This document shows positions 1 through 11,012 of a stretch of DNA of 64,000 bases, one piece after another. This DNA comes from Geobacter sp. FeAm09. GTDB taxonomy: Bacteria; Desulfobacterota; Desulfuromonadia; Geobacterales; Pseudopelobacteraceae. The notes beneath the pieces are model-generated. The model was not told the origin of the DNA and did not search any database. It worked only from the letters and a program-made list of their open reading frames with translations. Location: the NCBI RefSeq assembly GCF_008330225.1, contig NZ_CP042466.1:3466001-3530000 (forward strand), given 5' to 3'. Both the position numbers and the translations under genes were made by a program. Numbering within the stretch: the first letter of the stretch is position 1; each line of letters begins with the position of its first letter.

Positions 1-1221
1 CTGTTCGGTGCCCGGCACCGGCGTGGGCGTGAACTGCCCCCGGTCGTTCCTTTCCCAGGCGACCTCGACGGTGCGGACCGCCGTGACCTTGCCGTCCCCG
101 TCCCCCTCGAACCCCGTGGCGGTGGTCAGGTAGGTCCGCGGGTCGGCGCCGAACCTGGCCGCAGCCTCCTCCTGGCCGTAGTCCACCTTGTGCACCTTGG
201 GCCATTCGGGCCAGGGGTTGTCCGCGGCGCGTTCCTCGGGCGAGCGGGGCATGATCTCCAGCTGGGTGACGGAGCGGCAGCCGTGGCGCAGCGAGGTGCC
301 GACGCAGTCGGTGCCGGTGTCGCCGCCGCCGATGATGATCACGTCCTGGTCCCGGGCCGAGATGACGTCGGCGTCCCGGTTGAGCAGCGCCTTGGTGTTG
401 GCGGTCAGGAAATCCATGGCAAAGTGGACCCCCTTCAGGCCGCGCCCCTCGACGGGAAGGTCGCGCGGCACCGTGGCGCCGACGGCCAGCACCACGGCGT
501 CGAACTCGCTGCGCAGCCGTTCCGCCGGGAAGGTCGCGCCGCCGATCTCGGTATTGCACACAAAGGCGATACCCTCCGCCTCCATCAGCTTGATGCGGCG
601 CTGGACCACCTGGCGCTTGTCCAGTTTCATGTTGGGGATGCCGTAGGTCAGAAGCCCGCCGGGCAGATCCTCCCGCTCGAAGACCGTGACGCTGTGGCCC
701 GCCCGGTTGAGCTGCGCCGCCGCCGAAAGGCCGGCCGGCCCCGATCCCACCACGGCCACCCGCTTGCCGGTGCGGAGCCGCGGCAGCACCGGCACGATCC
801 ACCCCTCCTCGAAGCCCCGCTCCACAATGCTGACCTCGATGTTCTTGATGGTGACGGGAGGGTCGCTGATGCCGAGCGTGCAGGAACCTTCACAGGGGGC
901 CGGGCAGACGCGCCCGGTGAACTCGGGAAAGTTGTTGGTCTTGTGCAGCCGGTCGAGCGCCTGCCGCCAGAGATTGCGGTAGACCAGGTCGTTCCACTCC
1001 GGGATCAGGTTGTTGATCGGACAGCCGCTGGCCATGCCGCTGATGAGCTTCCCGGTATGACAGAACGGAATGCCGCAATCCATGCAGCGGGCCCCCTGGG
1101 TGCGCAGGGCCTCGTCCTCCATATGCAGGTGGAACTCGTTCCACCCCTTGATCCGCTCCAACGGCTCCCGGTCGGCCGGCACTTCCCGCTGGTATTCCAA
1201 AAATCCGGTTCTTTTTCCCAT
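1..1221 (-). CDS. gltD: Glutamate synthase small subunit (C-terminus beyond window)
   Basis: Beta subunit of NADPH-dependent glutamate synthase, which passes electrons to the large subunit for making glutamate from 2-oxoglutarate and glutamine. About 407 residues are visible; the family is about 480-490, so the C-terminal part lies left of the window. The N-terminal iron-sulfur region shows [10 protein letters not shown] (Cys46, 49, 54) with GCP at Cys67, then CPAPCEGSC (Cys106, 110, 114). A Rossmann dinucleotide site [12 protein letters not shown] lies near residue 158 and a second, [12 protein letters not shown], near 285. The ATG at 1219-1221 gives the expected N-terminus [10 protein letters not shown]. 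It lies 60 bp downstream of gltB on the same strand and is almost certainly cotranscribed. The reading frame is open to the window edge. Confidence 0.95.
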   Translation of the reverse strand, partial: MGKRTGFLEYQREVPADREPLERIKGWNEFHLHMEDEALRTQGARCMDCGIPFCHTGKLISGMASGCPINNLIPEWNDLVYRNLWRQALDRLHKTNNFPEFTGRVCPAPCEGSCTLGISDPPVTIKNIEVSIVERGFEEGWIVPVLPRLRTGKRVAVVGSGPAGLSAAAQLNRAGHSVTVFEREDLPGGLLTYGIPNMKLDKRQVVQRRIKLMEAEGIAFVCNTEIGGATFPAERLRSEFDAVVLAVGATVPRDLPVEGRGLKGVHFAMDFLTANTKALLNRDADVISARDQDVIIIGGGDTGTDCVGTSLRHGCRSVTQLEIMPRSPEERAADNPWPEWPKVHKVDYGQEEAAARFGADPRTYLTTATGFEGDGDGKVTAVRTVEVAWERNDRGQFTPTPVPGTEQ

Positions 1222-1281
1222 GTCGTTTTCCTATATCCGTGTGCTTGAATTCGAACAGATTCCGCCTGACGCCCAGACCGC

Positions 1282-4200
1282 CTAATGGGCACCGAGCCGG
1301 GCGTTTTCCTCGAAAGCGGCGGCCAGTGCCTCATCGCCGCTCAGGCCGGCGGCGTGCGCCCTTTCAAGGGCCTGCACGACCCGCTTGTAGTCCTTGGGCA
1401 TGACCTTGACAAACCGGGGCAGGAACCGGTCCCAATCCGCCAATACGGCGGCTGCACGCTCACTCCCGGTCAGTTCCCCATGGCGGCCGATCATGTTTTT
1501 GAGGGTGGCCGCATCCCGGTCGTCGAGCTCCTCGAGGCCCACCATCTGGGTATTGCAGCGGCCGGCGAAATCGCCCGCTTCGTCGAGCACATAGGCCACG
1601 CCCCCGCTCATGCCGGCCGCGAAGTTGCGGCCCGTCGGGCCGAGGACCACCACCGTGCCGCCGGTCATGTACTCGCAGCCGTGGTCGCCCACCGCCTCGA
1701 CCACCGCGTTGACGCCTGAGTTGCGCACGCAGAAGCGTTCGCCCGCCATGCCGCGGATGAAGGCCTCGCCGCTGGTGGCGCCGTACAAGGCCACGTTGCC
1801 GGCGATGATGTTCTCTTCCGCCTTGAAGGGCGACCCCGCGGGGGGGTAGACCAGGATCGTGCCGCCGCTCAACCCTTTGCCCAGGTAGTCGTTGGCGTCG
1901 CCGCACAGCCCCAGGGTGACCCCCCGGGGCACGAAGGCGCCGAAACTCTGGCCGGCCGAGCCGTTGAACCGCAGGTTGACGGTCCCGTCCGGGAGCCCCT
2001 GGGAGCCGTGCCGCCGGGTGATCTCGTTGCCGAGGATCGTCCCCACCACCCGGTCCACGTTGGTGATGGGCAGCTCCGCGTCAACCGGCTCTCCGCGTTC
2101 GATGGCGGGCCGGCAGAGGTCGAGGAGCACGGTCATGTCGATGGACTTCTCCAGGCCGTGATCCTGGGCCTCCATGCAGTAGCGCCCCACATCCAGGCCG
2201 ACGGGGGGCTGGTACAGGATGTTGGAGAAATCGAGCCCCTGGGCCTTCCAGTGGGCAATGGCCCTGCGGGGTTCCAGGACGTCCGCGCGGCCGACCATCT
2301 CGTTCAGGGTCCGGAAACCGAGCCGGGCCATGATCTCCCGCAGTTCCTGGGCCACGAAGCGCATGAAGTTGACCACGTATTCCGGCTTGCCGGCGAACCG
2401 GGCCCGCAGGACCGGGTCCTGGGTGGCCACGCCGGCCGGGCAGGTGTTGCTGTGGCAGACCCGCATCATGATGCAGCCGAGGGACACCAGCGGCGCCGTG
2501 GCGAACCCGAACTCCTCGGCCCCCAGCAGGGCGGCGACGGCCACGTCGCGCCCGGTCTTCAACTGGCCGTCCGCCTCGATGACGATGCGGCTGCGCAGGT
2601 TGTTCAGGACCAGGGTCTGGTGGGTCTCGGCCACGCCCAGCTCCCAGGGGAGACCGGCATGCTTGATGCTGGAGACCGGCGAGGCGCCGGTGCCGCCGTC
2701 ATAGCCGCTGACGAGCACCACGTCGGCATGGGCCTTGGCCACGCCGGCGGCGATGGTGCCGACCCCCACCTCGGACACCAGCTTGACGCTGATGCGGGCG
2801 CGGCGGTTGGCGTTTTTCAGGTCATGGATCAGTTCGGCCAGATCCTCGATGGAGTAGATATCGTGGTGCGGCGGCGGCGAAACCAAGCCGACCCCCGGCG
2901 TGGTATGGCGCGTCTTGGCGATCCAGGGGAACACCTTCTGGCCGGGCAGTTCGCCCCCCTCCCCCGGCTTGGCCCCCTGGGCCATCTTGATCTGGAGCTC
3001 CCGGGCGTTGGTGAGATAGTCGCTGGTAACGCCGAAGCGGCCGGACGCCACCTGCTTGATGGCGCTGTTCTTGGAATCGCCCTGTTCGTTGGTCCAGGTG
3101 AAGCGCTCCGGGTCCTCCCCCCCTCGCCGGTGTTGGAGAGGCCGCCGATCCGGTTCATGGCGATGGCCAGCGCCTCGTGGGCCTCCTGGCTGATGGAGCC
3201 GTAGGACATGGCGCCGGTCTTGAAGCGCTTCATGATCTCTTCCACCGGCTCGACCTCCTCGATCGGCACCGGGACGGTGGTTTCCCGGAACTCCAGGAGG
3301 CCGCGCAGGGTAGAGAGGCGGGTGTCCTGCTCGTCGATCAGCGCGGAGAACCGCTTGAACTCCTGGTAGTCGTCGGTGCGGACCGCCTTCTGGAGCGAAC
3401 TGATGGTGAGGGGATTGTACTGGTGCTCCTCCCCGTCCTCGCGCCACTGGTAGACCCCGCCCGCGTCCAGGGTCGGATCGGCGGGCACCCGCTCGGGCCA
3501 GGCCCGGTGGTGCCGCGCCAGGAGTTCCGTGGCGATCCCGTCCAGATCGGTGCCCCCGATGCGGGACGGGGTCCAGGTGAAGTACCGCTCGATCACCGAC
3601 TGGTGCAGGCCGACCGCCTCGAAGATCTGGGCGCCCCGGTAACTCTGCACGGTGGAGATGCCCATCTTGGCCATGGTCTTGACGACCCCCTTGATGGAGG
3701 CCTTGATGAAGTTCTTGACCGCCTTTTTGTAGGTGATGTCCGTCAGCATCCCCTGGCGGATCATGTCGTCCAGGGACTCGAAGGCCAGATAGGGGTTGAT
3801 GGCGTTGGCGCCGTACCCGAGCAGCACGGCGAAGTGGTGGACTTCGCGCGGCTCGCCCGATTCCAGCACCAGGGAGACCCGGGTGCGGGTGGCGGTCCGG
3901 ATCAGGTGGTGGTGCAGCCCGGCAACCGCCAAAAGGGCGGGAATGGCGGCATGCTCCCGGTCAACGCCGCGGTCGGAGAGGACCAGGATGGTGGTGCCGG
4001 CCTCCACCGTTATGACCGCCGCCTCGAAAAGCCGCTCCAGGGCCTTTTCCAGTCCGGCGGCGCCCTCGGCCGCCGGGAAGAGCAGCGACAGGGTGACCGC
4101 CTTGAAATCGGGCTTGTCCACGTGGCGCAGTTTTTCAAGCTCCTCGTTGGAGAGCAGGGGGTGTTCCAGCCTGATCATGCGGGCGCTGGCGGCGGCCGGC

Positions 4201-5861
4201 TTGAGCAGGTTGGCCTCGGAGCCGATGAGGGTGGTCGTGGAGGTGACGATCTCCTCGCGGATCGGGTCGATGGGGGGATTAGTCACCTGGGCGAACAGCT
4301 GCTTGAAATAGTTGTAGAGCAGCTGCGGCTGGTCGGACAGCACCGCCAGCGGCGTGTCGGTCCCCATGGAGCCGAGCGGCTGGACGCCGTCCATCGCCAT
4401 GGGTCCCAGGATGACGCGCTGATCCTCGAAGGTGTAGCCGAAGGCCTGCTGGCGCTGCAGGACCGTATCGTGGTCCGGCCCGTACACATGGAGCGCATCG
4501 GGCAGGTCCTCGAGCAGGATGTGATTGTCCCGCAGCCACTCGGCGTAGGGCTTGGCCGCCGCCAATTCGCGCTTGATCTCCTCGTCCGGCACGATGCGCC
4601 CCTGTTCCGTATCCACCAGGAACATGCGCCCCGGCTGCAGGCGCCCCTTCATGAGGACGCGCTCCGGCTCGATGGGCAGTACGCCGGCCTCGGAGGCCAT
4701 GACCACCAGGTCGTCGCTGGTGACGTAGTACCGCGACGGGCGCAGGCCGTTGCGGTCGAGCACGGCGCCGATGCTGCGGCCGTCGGTGAAGGCGATGGCC
4801 GCCGGGCCGTCCCACGGCTCCATCAGGCAGGAATGGTATTCGTAAAAGGCCTTTTTGGCGGGCTCCATGGTTTCATGGCTCTCCCACGGCTCGGGGACCA
4901 TCATCGTGACCGCATGGGGCAGGGACCGCCCCGCCATGACCAGGAGCTCCAGGCAGTTGTCGAACATGGCCGAGTCGGAGCCGTCGGTATTGATGATCGG
5001 CAGCGCCTTCTTCATATCGTCCCCGAACAGGTGGCTGCTGAAGAGCGACTGCCGGGCATGCATCCAGTTGACGTTGCCGCGCAGGGTGTTGATTTCGCCG
5101 TTATGGGCCAGGAAGTGGTAGGGGTGGGCCCGGTCCCAACTGGGGAAGGTGTTGGTGGAAAAACGGGAGTGCACCAGCGCCAGCGCGGTTTCCACCGCCG
5201 GGTCGCGCAGGTCGGGGTAGTACTGGTCCACCTGGACCGGCATGAGCATCCCCTTGTAGATCATGGTGCGGGTGGACATGCTGGCGACGTACCAGTGGCT
5301 ATCCACGCCGGCGCGGCGAATCTCGCCGGTTGCCCGCTGATTGAGGATGTAGAGCTTGCGGTTGAACGACAGCTCGTCCAGGTCGTCGGCGTTCGCCTTG
5401 AGGAACAGCTGGCGCACCACCGGCTCGCTGGCCCGGGCGGTGGCGCCGAGGGACGAATGGTCGGTGGGCACATCCCGCCAGCCGATGATCTTGAGCCCTT
5501 CCTCGGCAACGACCTTTTCCAGTATGTGGCGGGCGCTGTTGCGTTCCGTCGGGTTGGGCGAGGTGAACACCATGCCGACGCCGTAGCGCGAGGGCTCGGG
5601 CAGCTCCATGCCCAGCGGCGCGCAGACCTTGCGCAGAAACCGGTCCGGCATCTGGATGAGGATGCCGGCGCCATCCCCGGTATTGGGTTCGCAACCGCAG
5701 GCGCCGCGGTGATCGAGATTGACGAGGACGGTCAAGGCCTGGCGGACGATCTCGTGGGATTTTGCCCCCTTGATGTTGACCACAAAGCCGACGCCGCAGG
5801 CGTCGTGTTCGAATTGGGGATCGTAGAGGCCCTGTTTTTTGGGTGGTTCGATGTTTTTCAT
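1282..5861 (-). CDS. gltB: Glutamate synthase large subunit, interrupted by a one-base frameshift
   Basis: Alpha subunit of glutamate synthase: an Ntn-type glutaminase domain, a central domain, an FMN/3Fe-4S synthase domain and a C-terminal beta-helix domain. After a 21-residue propeptide the predicted mature protein starts at Cys22 (ACGVGF), the glutaminase nucleophile. The cluster region [10 protein letters not shown] is present in the synthase part. The reading frame from 5861 is good until about residue 913 (LSNTGEGG), then becomes nonsense; the correct continuation (EDPERFTW) is in the next frame. The switch is at a run of seven C on the plus strand (3117-3123); one extra base restores a product of about 1,526 residues, normal for the family. 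The cause is probably an indel error, but a real lesion cannot be excluded from sequence alone. A plausible promoter is at 5990-6018. Confidence 0.93.
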
Positions 5862-5989
5862 ATGGCTGCCTTTATGTGTGGTGCTGGTATCTTGTCATGT
5901 ACCGCTCGACGGTGAGGCGGGTAGAGGCTGAACGTGATACGGTGCAGTTCCCGGACGGGGGTGTGTACAAACGATACATTAAGAGGGAT

Positions 5990-6018
5990 AACATACCTAT
6001 TTGTTACGATATTTTCAA
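5990..6018 (-). promoter_or_regulatory. Putative sigma-70-type promoter of gltBD
   Basis: On the minus strand TTGAAA (6013-6018) and TATGTT (5990-5995) are separated by 17 bp, about 130 bp upstream of the gltB start. The 5862-6154 stretch holds no recognisable gene. The match is reasonable but not perfect, and the gltB ribosome site (AAAGGCAGCC) is weak. Confidence 0.4.
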
Positions 6019-6154
6019 CATCAAATACCGGATCGCGCAAGAAAAGGTGACGACGGGGGGCGCGCGGGAGGGGAGCGGCGCCCAAATCCGGTGCGGACAG
6101 GGGACGTCACCCGCCCGCCGCACCCGGAAAACGGGGCGCGCGGCAACGAAAACG

Positions 6155-6183
6155 AAAAAAGGGCCGGACGAGGTGTCCGGCCC
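6155..6183 (-). terminator. Rho-independent terminator of the tRNA cluster
   Basis: A perfect 9-bp stem GGGCCGGAC / GTCCGGCCC with a five-base loop is followed on the minus strand by six T. It lies just downstream of the tRNA-Lys(CTT) 3' end and closes the tRNA transcription unit before the gltB promoter region. Confidence 0.85.
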
Positions 6184-6193
6184 TTCGGGTCGA

Positions 6194-6269
6194 TGGTGGG
6201 CATAGTTGGGATCGAACCAACGACCTGCCGATTAAGAGTCGGCTGCTCTACCAGCTAAGCTATATGCCC
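6194..6269 (-). tRNA. tRNA-Lys (anticodon CTT)
   Basis: A 76-nt cloverleaf with a GGGCATA/TATGCCC acceptor stem and an encoded ACCA end. The anticodon stem GCCGA/TCGGC encloses the loop CTCTTAA, giving anticodon CTT (reads AAG). The T arm is GTTGGTTCGATCCCAAC. It is the last of three clustered tRNA genes. Confidence 0.95.
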
Positions 6270-6311
6270 AACGAAATAAGGCCCCGGACTGATGTCCAGG
6301 GCCATTGTTTT

Positions 6312-6389
<78 letters not shown>

Positions 6390-6396
6390 GTTTCAG

Positions 6397-6472
6397 TGGT
6401 GAGCCGCGTTGGGATCGAACCAACGACCACCTGATTAAAAGTCAGGTGCTCTACCAACTGAGCTAGCGGCTC
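6397..6472 (-). tRNA. tRNA-Lys (anticodon TTT)
   Basis: A 76-nt cloverleaf with acceptor stem GAGCCGC/GCGGCTC and an encoded ACCA end. The anticodon arm CCTGA-CTTTTAA-TCAGG gives anticodon TTT. It is the first gene of the cluster, starting about 7 nt after the predicted transcription start. Its D and T arms closely resemble those of the Lys(CTT) gene at the other end. Confidence 0.95.
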
Positions 6473-6485
6473 AAAGAGAATTGGA

Positions 6486-6514
6486 TATTTACAACAGAAA
6501 TGAGATCGAGTCAA
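6486..6514 (-). promoter_or_regulatory. Sigma-70-type promoter of the tRNA cluster
   Basis: On the minus strand TTGACT (6509-6514) and TAAATA (6486-6491) are separated by exactly 17 bp. The predicted start is near 6479, just before the first tRNA. The surrounding 6473-6540 stretch is AT-rich and non-coding. Confidence 0.7.
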
Positions 6515-6540
6515 CAATTATTTTTTATCCCGCAACAAAA

Positions 6541-7842
6541 TTAATCTCCGGCAATGCCGTCGTCCTCGCCGCGGGGCTGTTCCGCCAGGCGCCCCTTCTT
6601 GTCGTATTTGTCCTGGTACATGCGCCGGTCGGCCATCTTGAGCGAGGCGCAGAGCTCGGACGCGTCATGGGCGGTGGCCACCCCCAGGGAGAGGCCGCGC
6701 GAATAACCGTTCTTCTCCCGCCGCGGGCGGAACTCCCCCTGGACGATGCGCCGCACCGCCGCCTGGGCGGTTTCCTGGTCGGTGCGCGGCAGCAGCACGG
6801 CGAATTCGTCCCCGCCGATGCGGGAAACCACGTCGCCGGCCCGGAAGGCCGACAGGAGCGATTCGGCCGCCATGCGGATCAGCCGGTCCCCTTCGTCGTG
6901 GCCGTAGGTGTCGTTGATCATCTTGAGGCCGTCGATATCGGCGATGACGATGCTGACCGGGAAATCCCGGCTGGCCGCCAGCCGGCTCATCTCGGCCTCG
7001 AAATAGGCCCTGTTGTAGAGATTGGTGAGCGAGTCATGGGTGCTGAGATAGCGCAGGTTCTCTTCATAGTGCTTGCGCTCGGTAATATCCTGGGATACCT
7101 TGAGATACTTGATGACGCCACCCCCGGAATCGCGCAACGGGCAAAACTTCGCCAGTTCCCAATAGACCGTGCCGTCCTTGCGGCGGTTGGCCAGCTCGCA
7201 CTCCCACTCCTCTCCGGCACTGATGCTGCTCCAGAGGTCCCGGTACAGCTCGGGGGGATTGAGTTCCGACTTGAAGATGCGGGGGTTGCGGCCGACGACC
7301 TCCCCTGCGCGGTACCCGGTCATCTTGGTGAAGGTGGCATTGACATATTCGATGGTGCCGTTCAAGTCCGTAATGAGAACCGAGGTGGGCGCCTGCTCCA
7401 TGGCCTGGGAAAGCAGGTTGAGGGACTCGTCCTGTTTTTTGAGGCGGCGCTTCAGGTTGACGTACTCGCAGCATTGCGTCACGGCCTCCATGAGCTTGGC
7501 AACATCCACCGGCTTCCCGATGTAGTGGTTGATGCCGATGGAGACGCAGTCCAGCAGATATTCGGTATCGCTGAACGCCGTCAGGACGATGACGGGGCAA
7601 TCGGGCCGGATGCGGCGGATCTCGTGCACCATCTCCATGCCGTTCATGACCGGCATCCTGATGTCGGTCACCACCACATCGGGGAGATGGGCCCGGTACA
7701 TGGCGAGCCCCTCCCTGCCGTCGGCGGCCACGTACACGGTGCCGACCGCGCGCATGAGCAGGCGCGAAACCGTGTCCCGGGTGATCTGGTCGTCCTCGAC
7801 ATAGAGCAGCGAGATGTCGTTATGGAGCAGCGATGGCGACAT
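6541..7842 (-). CDS. Response regulator with PAS and GGDEF domains (diguanylate cyclase)
   Basis: A 433-residue cytoplasmic signalling protein that likely makes cyclic di-GMP when phosphorylated. The receiver domain spans residues 1-122, with acidic residues at YVEDD, phospho-acceptor Asp60 (VVTDIRMP) and Lys110 (GKP). A PAS domain follows at about 135-255 (GTIEYVNATFTKMTGY). The GGDEF domain spans about 265-425, with an intact active-site motif RIGGDEF at residues 341-347. The product-inhibition site RxxD is also present (Arg334-Asp337), five residues before GGDEF. No kinase is adjacent; the gene stands alone between the tRNA cluster and a divergent DUF362 gene. The ATG at 7840-7842 gives the expected receiver N-terminus. 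Confidence 0.93.
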   Translation of the reverse strand: MSPSLLHNDISLLYVEDDQITRDTVSRLLMRAVGTVYVAADGREGLAMYRAHLPDVVVTDIRMPVMNGMEMVHEIRRIRPDCPVIVLTAFSDTEYLLDCVSIGINHYIGKPVDVAKLMEAVTQCCEYVNLKRRLKKQDESLNLLSQAMEQAPTSVLITDLNGTIEYVNATFTKMTGYRAGEVVGRNPRIFKSELNPPELYRDLWSSISAGEEWECELANRRKDGTVYWELAKFCPLRDSGGGVIKYLKVSQDITERKHYEENLRYLSTHDSLTNLYNRAYFEAEMSRLAASRDFPVSIVIADIDGLKMINDTYGHDEGDRLIRMAAESLLSAFRAGDVVSRIGGDEFAVLLPRTDQETAQAAVRRIVQGEFRPRREKNGYSRGLSLGVATAHDASELCASLKMADRRMYQDKYDKKGRLAEQPRGEDDGIAGD

Positions 7843-7945
7843 GGCTTCGCACCGGTTTCATAGTGGATTCCCCTGTAGCCACCAGTGTATCGCATAATCG
7901 GCGCGCCGCAAGTAGCCCGGCGGGCCGCCGGATAAAGGAAGCCCC

Positions 7946-9094
7946 ATGGAAAAAGTAAGCCTCGCCCAGTGCAACGACTATGACCCCGCCCGGGTACGGG
8001 AGGCGCTGATCTCGCTCCTGGAACCTCTGGGCGGCATGGCGGCCTTCGTCCGGCCGGGGGAGCGGGTGCTGCTCAAACCGAACCTGCTGGCCGCCAAGCC
8101 CCCGGAAGCGGCGGTCACCACCCACCCTGTTGTCGTGAAGGCGGTCGCGGACCTGGTCGGGGAGGCGGGGGGCAGGGTCATGATCGGCGACAGCCCCGGC
8201 ATCGGCGGGTTCCGCAAGGTGGCCGACAAAAGCGGCATCAGCCTGGCGGCGCGCGAGAGCGGCGCCGAACTGGTCGAGTTCGACGAGACCGTCGAACTCA
8301 ACGGTGCGGGGACCTTCCGCCGCATCGCCATAGCGCGCGCCTACTGGGAGGCCGACAAGGTCATCAACCTGCCCAAGCTGAAGACCCACGAGATGATGAC
8401 CATGACCTGCGCGGTGAAGAACCTCTTCGGCGTGGTGGTGGGGACGGAAAAACCGGCGTGGCACCTGAGGGCCGGGCAATCGCGCGAGCAGTTCGCCCGG
8501 CTGTTGCTGGAGATATACCTGCTGAAAAAACCGGCCCTGAACATTGTGGACGCCATCGTGGCCATGGAGGGGAACGGACCGGGGAGCGGCGACCCGATCG
8601 GCCTTGGGGCGTTGCTCGCCGGCGTCAACCCGGTGGCGGTGGACACGGTGGCCGGCCGCCTGGCCGGGATAGCCGCCGAGCTGCTGCCTGTGGAGCGGGA
8701 GGCGGCGCGCATGGGGCTGACGGGGACGGACATGGGCGAACTGGAGCTTGCCGGCGCGCCCCTCGACCGGTTCGGCGGAAAACGGTTCAGGCTCCCCACC
8801 GGCCTGGATGTGCAATTCGGCCTGCCGGCCTTCATCAAGAACGGCCTCAGGCGCCACCTGCTGTCGTTCCCCGTGGCCGACGCCCGCCGCTGCGTGCTGT
8901 GCGGCATCTGCCGGGACGCCTGCCCGCCGGAAGCCATACAAATAAAAAACAGCTCCCTGGCGGTCAACCAAAGGAGCTGTATTCGTTGCTGGTGCTGCCG
9001 TGAACTGTGTCCCCACGACGCCATGCAGGTGCGGCGGGGGGTGCTGCTGAGGATTGCAACGGCCTTCAGCCGTTCACGGGGGAAACGGCGCTAG
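7946..9094 (+). CDS. DUF362 domain protein with C-terminal 2x[4Fe-4S] ferredoxin module
   Basis: A 382-residue protein. Residues 1 to about 250 match the DUF362 family (LLKPNLLAAKPPEAAVTTHP; later LPKLKTHEMMTMTCAVKNLFG). The C-terminus carries two classical CxxCxxCxxxCP cluster motifs, at Cys316/319/322/326 and Cys345/348/351/355. DUF362-ferredoxin proteins are common in anaerobes, and their substrate is not established; a redox role is inferred from the clusters. There is no signal peptide. The start ATG at 7946 follows AAGGAAG. It is divergent from the GGDEF gene and converges with the dksA-type gene, overlapping its 3' end by 4 bp. Confidence 0.88.
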   Translation: MEKVSLAQCNDYDPARVREALISLLEPLGGMAAFVRPGERVLLKPNLLAAKPPEAAVTTHPVVVKAVADLVGEAGGRVMIGDSPGIGGFRKVADKSGISLAARESGAELVEFDETVELNGAGTFRRIAIARAYWEADKVINLPKLKTHEMMTMTCAVKNLFGVVVGTEKPAWHLRAGQSREQFARLLLEIYLLKKPALNIVDAIVAMEGNGPGSGDPIGLGALLAGVNPVAVDTVAGRLAGIAAELLPVEREAARMGLTGTDMGELELAGAPLDRFGGKRFRLPTGLDVQFGLPAFIKNGLRRHLLSFPVADARRCVLCGICRDACPPEAIQIKNSSLAVNQRSCIRCWCCRELCPHDAMQVRRGVLLRIATAFSRSRGKRR

Positions 9095-9531
9095 GCGTCC
9101 TCTTCCTCGCCGCCGAGCGGGATCTCGCGATAGGCGCGGTCCTCCTCGAAACGCTTGGTCTGGGCCTGCAGCTTCTCCAGATCGGATTTGCACTTGACGC
9201 AATGACGCGCGAACGGCATGGCCTTGAGCCGCCCCAGGGGGATTTCCTCTTCGCATTCCTCGCAGATGCCGTATTCCCCCTCGTCGATCCTGAGGAGGGC
9301 CTCGTCGATGCTGTGCAGCTTTTCCCGTTCCCGGTCCCCCAAGAGCAGCCCGAGCTCCCGGTCCCGCTCCGATGACGCCTGGTCATAGATGTCGCCGCTC
9401 GGCTCGCCGGAAACCGTGGTTTCGGCGCCGCTCTTGACGGTCTTGGATATTTCCCGCAGGGTATCCTGCTTCATTTGTTGAAGGATTTCCCTGATTTCCT
9501 GCCATTTCTTTTTTGCCGGTTTCGTGGCCAT
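9091..9531 (-). CDS. DksA/TraR-family zinc-finger transcriptional regulator
   Basis: A 146-residue protein of the DksA/TraR family, which binds RNA polymerase in its secondary channel and modulates transcription, often with ppGpp. The N-terminal half is a charged coiled coil (about residues 8-95). The C-terminal zinc finger is complete: CEEC and CVKC separated by 17 residues. I chose the ATG at 9529-9531 (MATKPAKKKW) because GAGGG lies upstream at normal spacing; a longer frame reaches 9621 but adds an unconserved-looking stretch. It lies 102 bp downstream of rimO on the same strand, so cotranscription is possible. The tip acidic residues of true DksA were not verified, so no symbol is given. 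Confidence 0.88.
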   Translation of the reverse strand: MATKPAKKKWQEIREILQQMKQDTLREISKTVKSGAETTVSGEPSGDIYDQASSERDRELGLLLGDREREKLHSIDEALLRIDEGEYGICEECEEEIPLGRLKAMPFARHCVKCKSDLEKLQAQTKRFEEDRAYREIPLGGEEEDA

Positions 9532-9633
9532 GGTGCCCTCACTCCCCTGGTCTGCTTTCGTACCACCCCTGAAAAGGGGGCAAACTATTGCAGAAAACGG
9601 ATTGTTTGTCAAGCCAAACAACCGGGGGCGGCG

Positions 9634-10980
9634 TCAAACGACTATTTCGCCGATCAGGTCGTAATCCGACGAGTCCGTGACCTTGAGGGAAACGATGTCG
9701 CCCACCTCGGCGGTTCCGGCGGTGATGTAGACCTGCCCGTCGATATCCGGCGCCTGGCGCGACGAACGCCCCCTGAGGAGCAGTTCGGTTTCTTCGCTGT
9801 ACCCCTCCACGATGACCTGCTCCGTGGTGCCGATGAGGGCCCGGTTGCGGCGGAACGACAGCCGTGCCTGGGTCCGCATCAGCTTGCGGCAGCGCTCGCG
9901 CTTGACCCGCTCCGAGACCTGGTCCGGCATGGCGGCGGCCGGCGTATTCTCTTCCCGCGAGTAGCAGAAGACCCCCAGGCGATCGAACTGCGTCTGCTCG
10001 ACGAACTGCATGAGGCTGGCGAAGTCGTCCACCGTCTCCCCGGGGAACCCGACGATCAGCGAGGTGCGCAGCGCGATGCCGGGGATCTCCCGGCGCAGCG
10101 TGGCGATCAGGTTGCGGATCTGCGCCTCGCTGCTCCGGCGGTTCATCCGCTTGAGGACCTGGTCGGCGATGTGCTGGATCGGAATGTCCAGGTACTTGCA
10201 GATCTTGGGCTCGTCACGGATCAGCTCGATCAGGCCGTCGGTGATGCCGTCGGGATACGCGTACAGAAGGCGGATCCAGCGAATCCCTTCGATGGCCGCC
10301 AACCGGCGCAGCAGCGTCTCCAGAGTGGAGCCGTCGTCCAGGTCGCTGCCGTAACGGGTGACATCCTGGGAGATGACGTTGATCTCCTTGACCCCGCGGG
10401 CGGCCAGCCGTTCCGCCTCGGCCACCAGCGCATCCAGCGGGCGGGACCGGTAGGCGCCCCGCAACTGGGGGATCACGCAGTATGAGCAGCAATTGGAGCA
10501 GCCTTCGCCGATCTTGAGGTAGGAATACCATGCCGGCGAGGAGTTGAGGCGCGGCAGGGTTTCGTCGTAGATGTAGTCCGGGTCGCCCACGTAGCGCAGC
10601 TGGCCGTCCGAATCCTTTTTCTCCGCCAGGATCTCGGCAATGCGGGGGTAATCGCCGGTGCCGATGAAGATATCCACCTCGGGCAGATCGTTGGCCAGCT
10701 CCTCCTGATACCGTTGCGGCAGGCAGCCGGAGACGATCAGGGTGTGGCAGCGCCCGTCGTGTTTGCGTTCCGCCAGGTCCAGGATGGCGTCGATGCTCTC
10801 CTGCTTGGCTTCCTTGATGAACGAGCAGGTGTTGACGATGATCACGTCCGCATCCTTTTCGTCGGTCGTGATCTCGTACTCATCCTTGGCAAGCACACCG
10901 AGCATGACCTCGGCATCCACCAGGTTCTTGGGGCAGCCCAGGCTGACCATGCTTACTTTCTGTTTAACGCTTTCGCTCAC
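9634..10980 (-). CDS. rimO: Ribosomal protein S12 methylthiotransferase RimO
   Basis: A 448-residue radical-SAM enzyme that methylthiolates the conserved Asp of ribosomal protein S12. The N-terminal MTTase domain starts [16 protein letters not shown] and has further cysteines at VNTCSFI and SGCLPQRY for the second cluster. The radical-SAM motif is [12 protein letters not shown] (CxxxCxxC). A TRAM domain lies at the C-terminus (about 385-448). The start is a GTG at 10978-10980, preceded by AAGGGG at about 5 nt; upstream in-frame codons run into a repeat region and look non-coding. The family length is about 430-450. RimO fits better than MiaB because of the SLGCPKNxVD(S/A)E signature. Confidence 0.93.
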   Translation of the reverse strand: MSESVKQKVSMVSLGCPKNLVDAEVMLGVLAKDEYEITTDEKDADVIIVNTCSFIKEAKQESIDAILDLAERKHDGRCHTLIVSGCLPQRYQEELANDLPEVDIFIGTGDYPRIAEILAEKKDSDGQLRYVGDPDYIYDETLPRLNSSPAWYSYLKIGEGCSNCCSYCVIPQLRGAYRSRPLDALVAEAERLAARGVKEINVISQDVTRYGSDLDDGSTLETLLRRLAAIEGIRWIRLLYAYPDGITDGLIELIRDEPKICKYLDIPIQHIADQVLKRMNRRSSEAQIRNLIATLRREIPGIALRTSLIVGFPGETVDDFASLMQFVEQTQFDRLGVFCYSREENTPAAAMPDQVSERVKRERCRKLMRTQARLSFRRNRALIGTTEQVIVEGYSEETELLLRGRSSRQAPDIDGQVYITAGTAEVGDIVSLKVTDSSDYDLIGEIVV

Positions 10981-11012
10981 ACACACCCCTTTTATTCCAT
11001 TAACGGCAATTA

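Noticed and set aside
3177-5915. A 912-codon open frame antisense to gltB
   Set aside because: Same cause: third-position GC bias in the antisense frame. Its translation is rich in Gly/Arg/His/Val with no recognisable domain.
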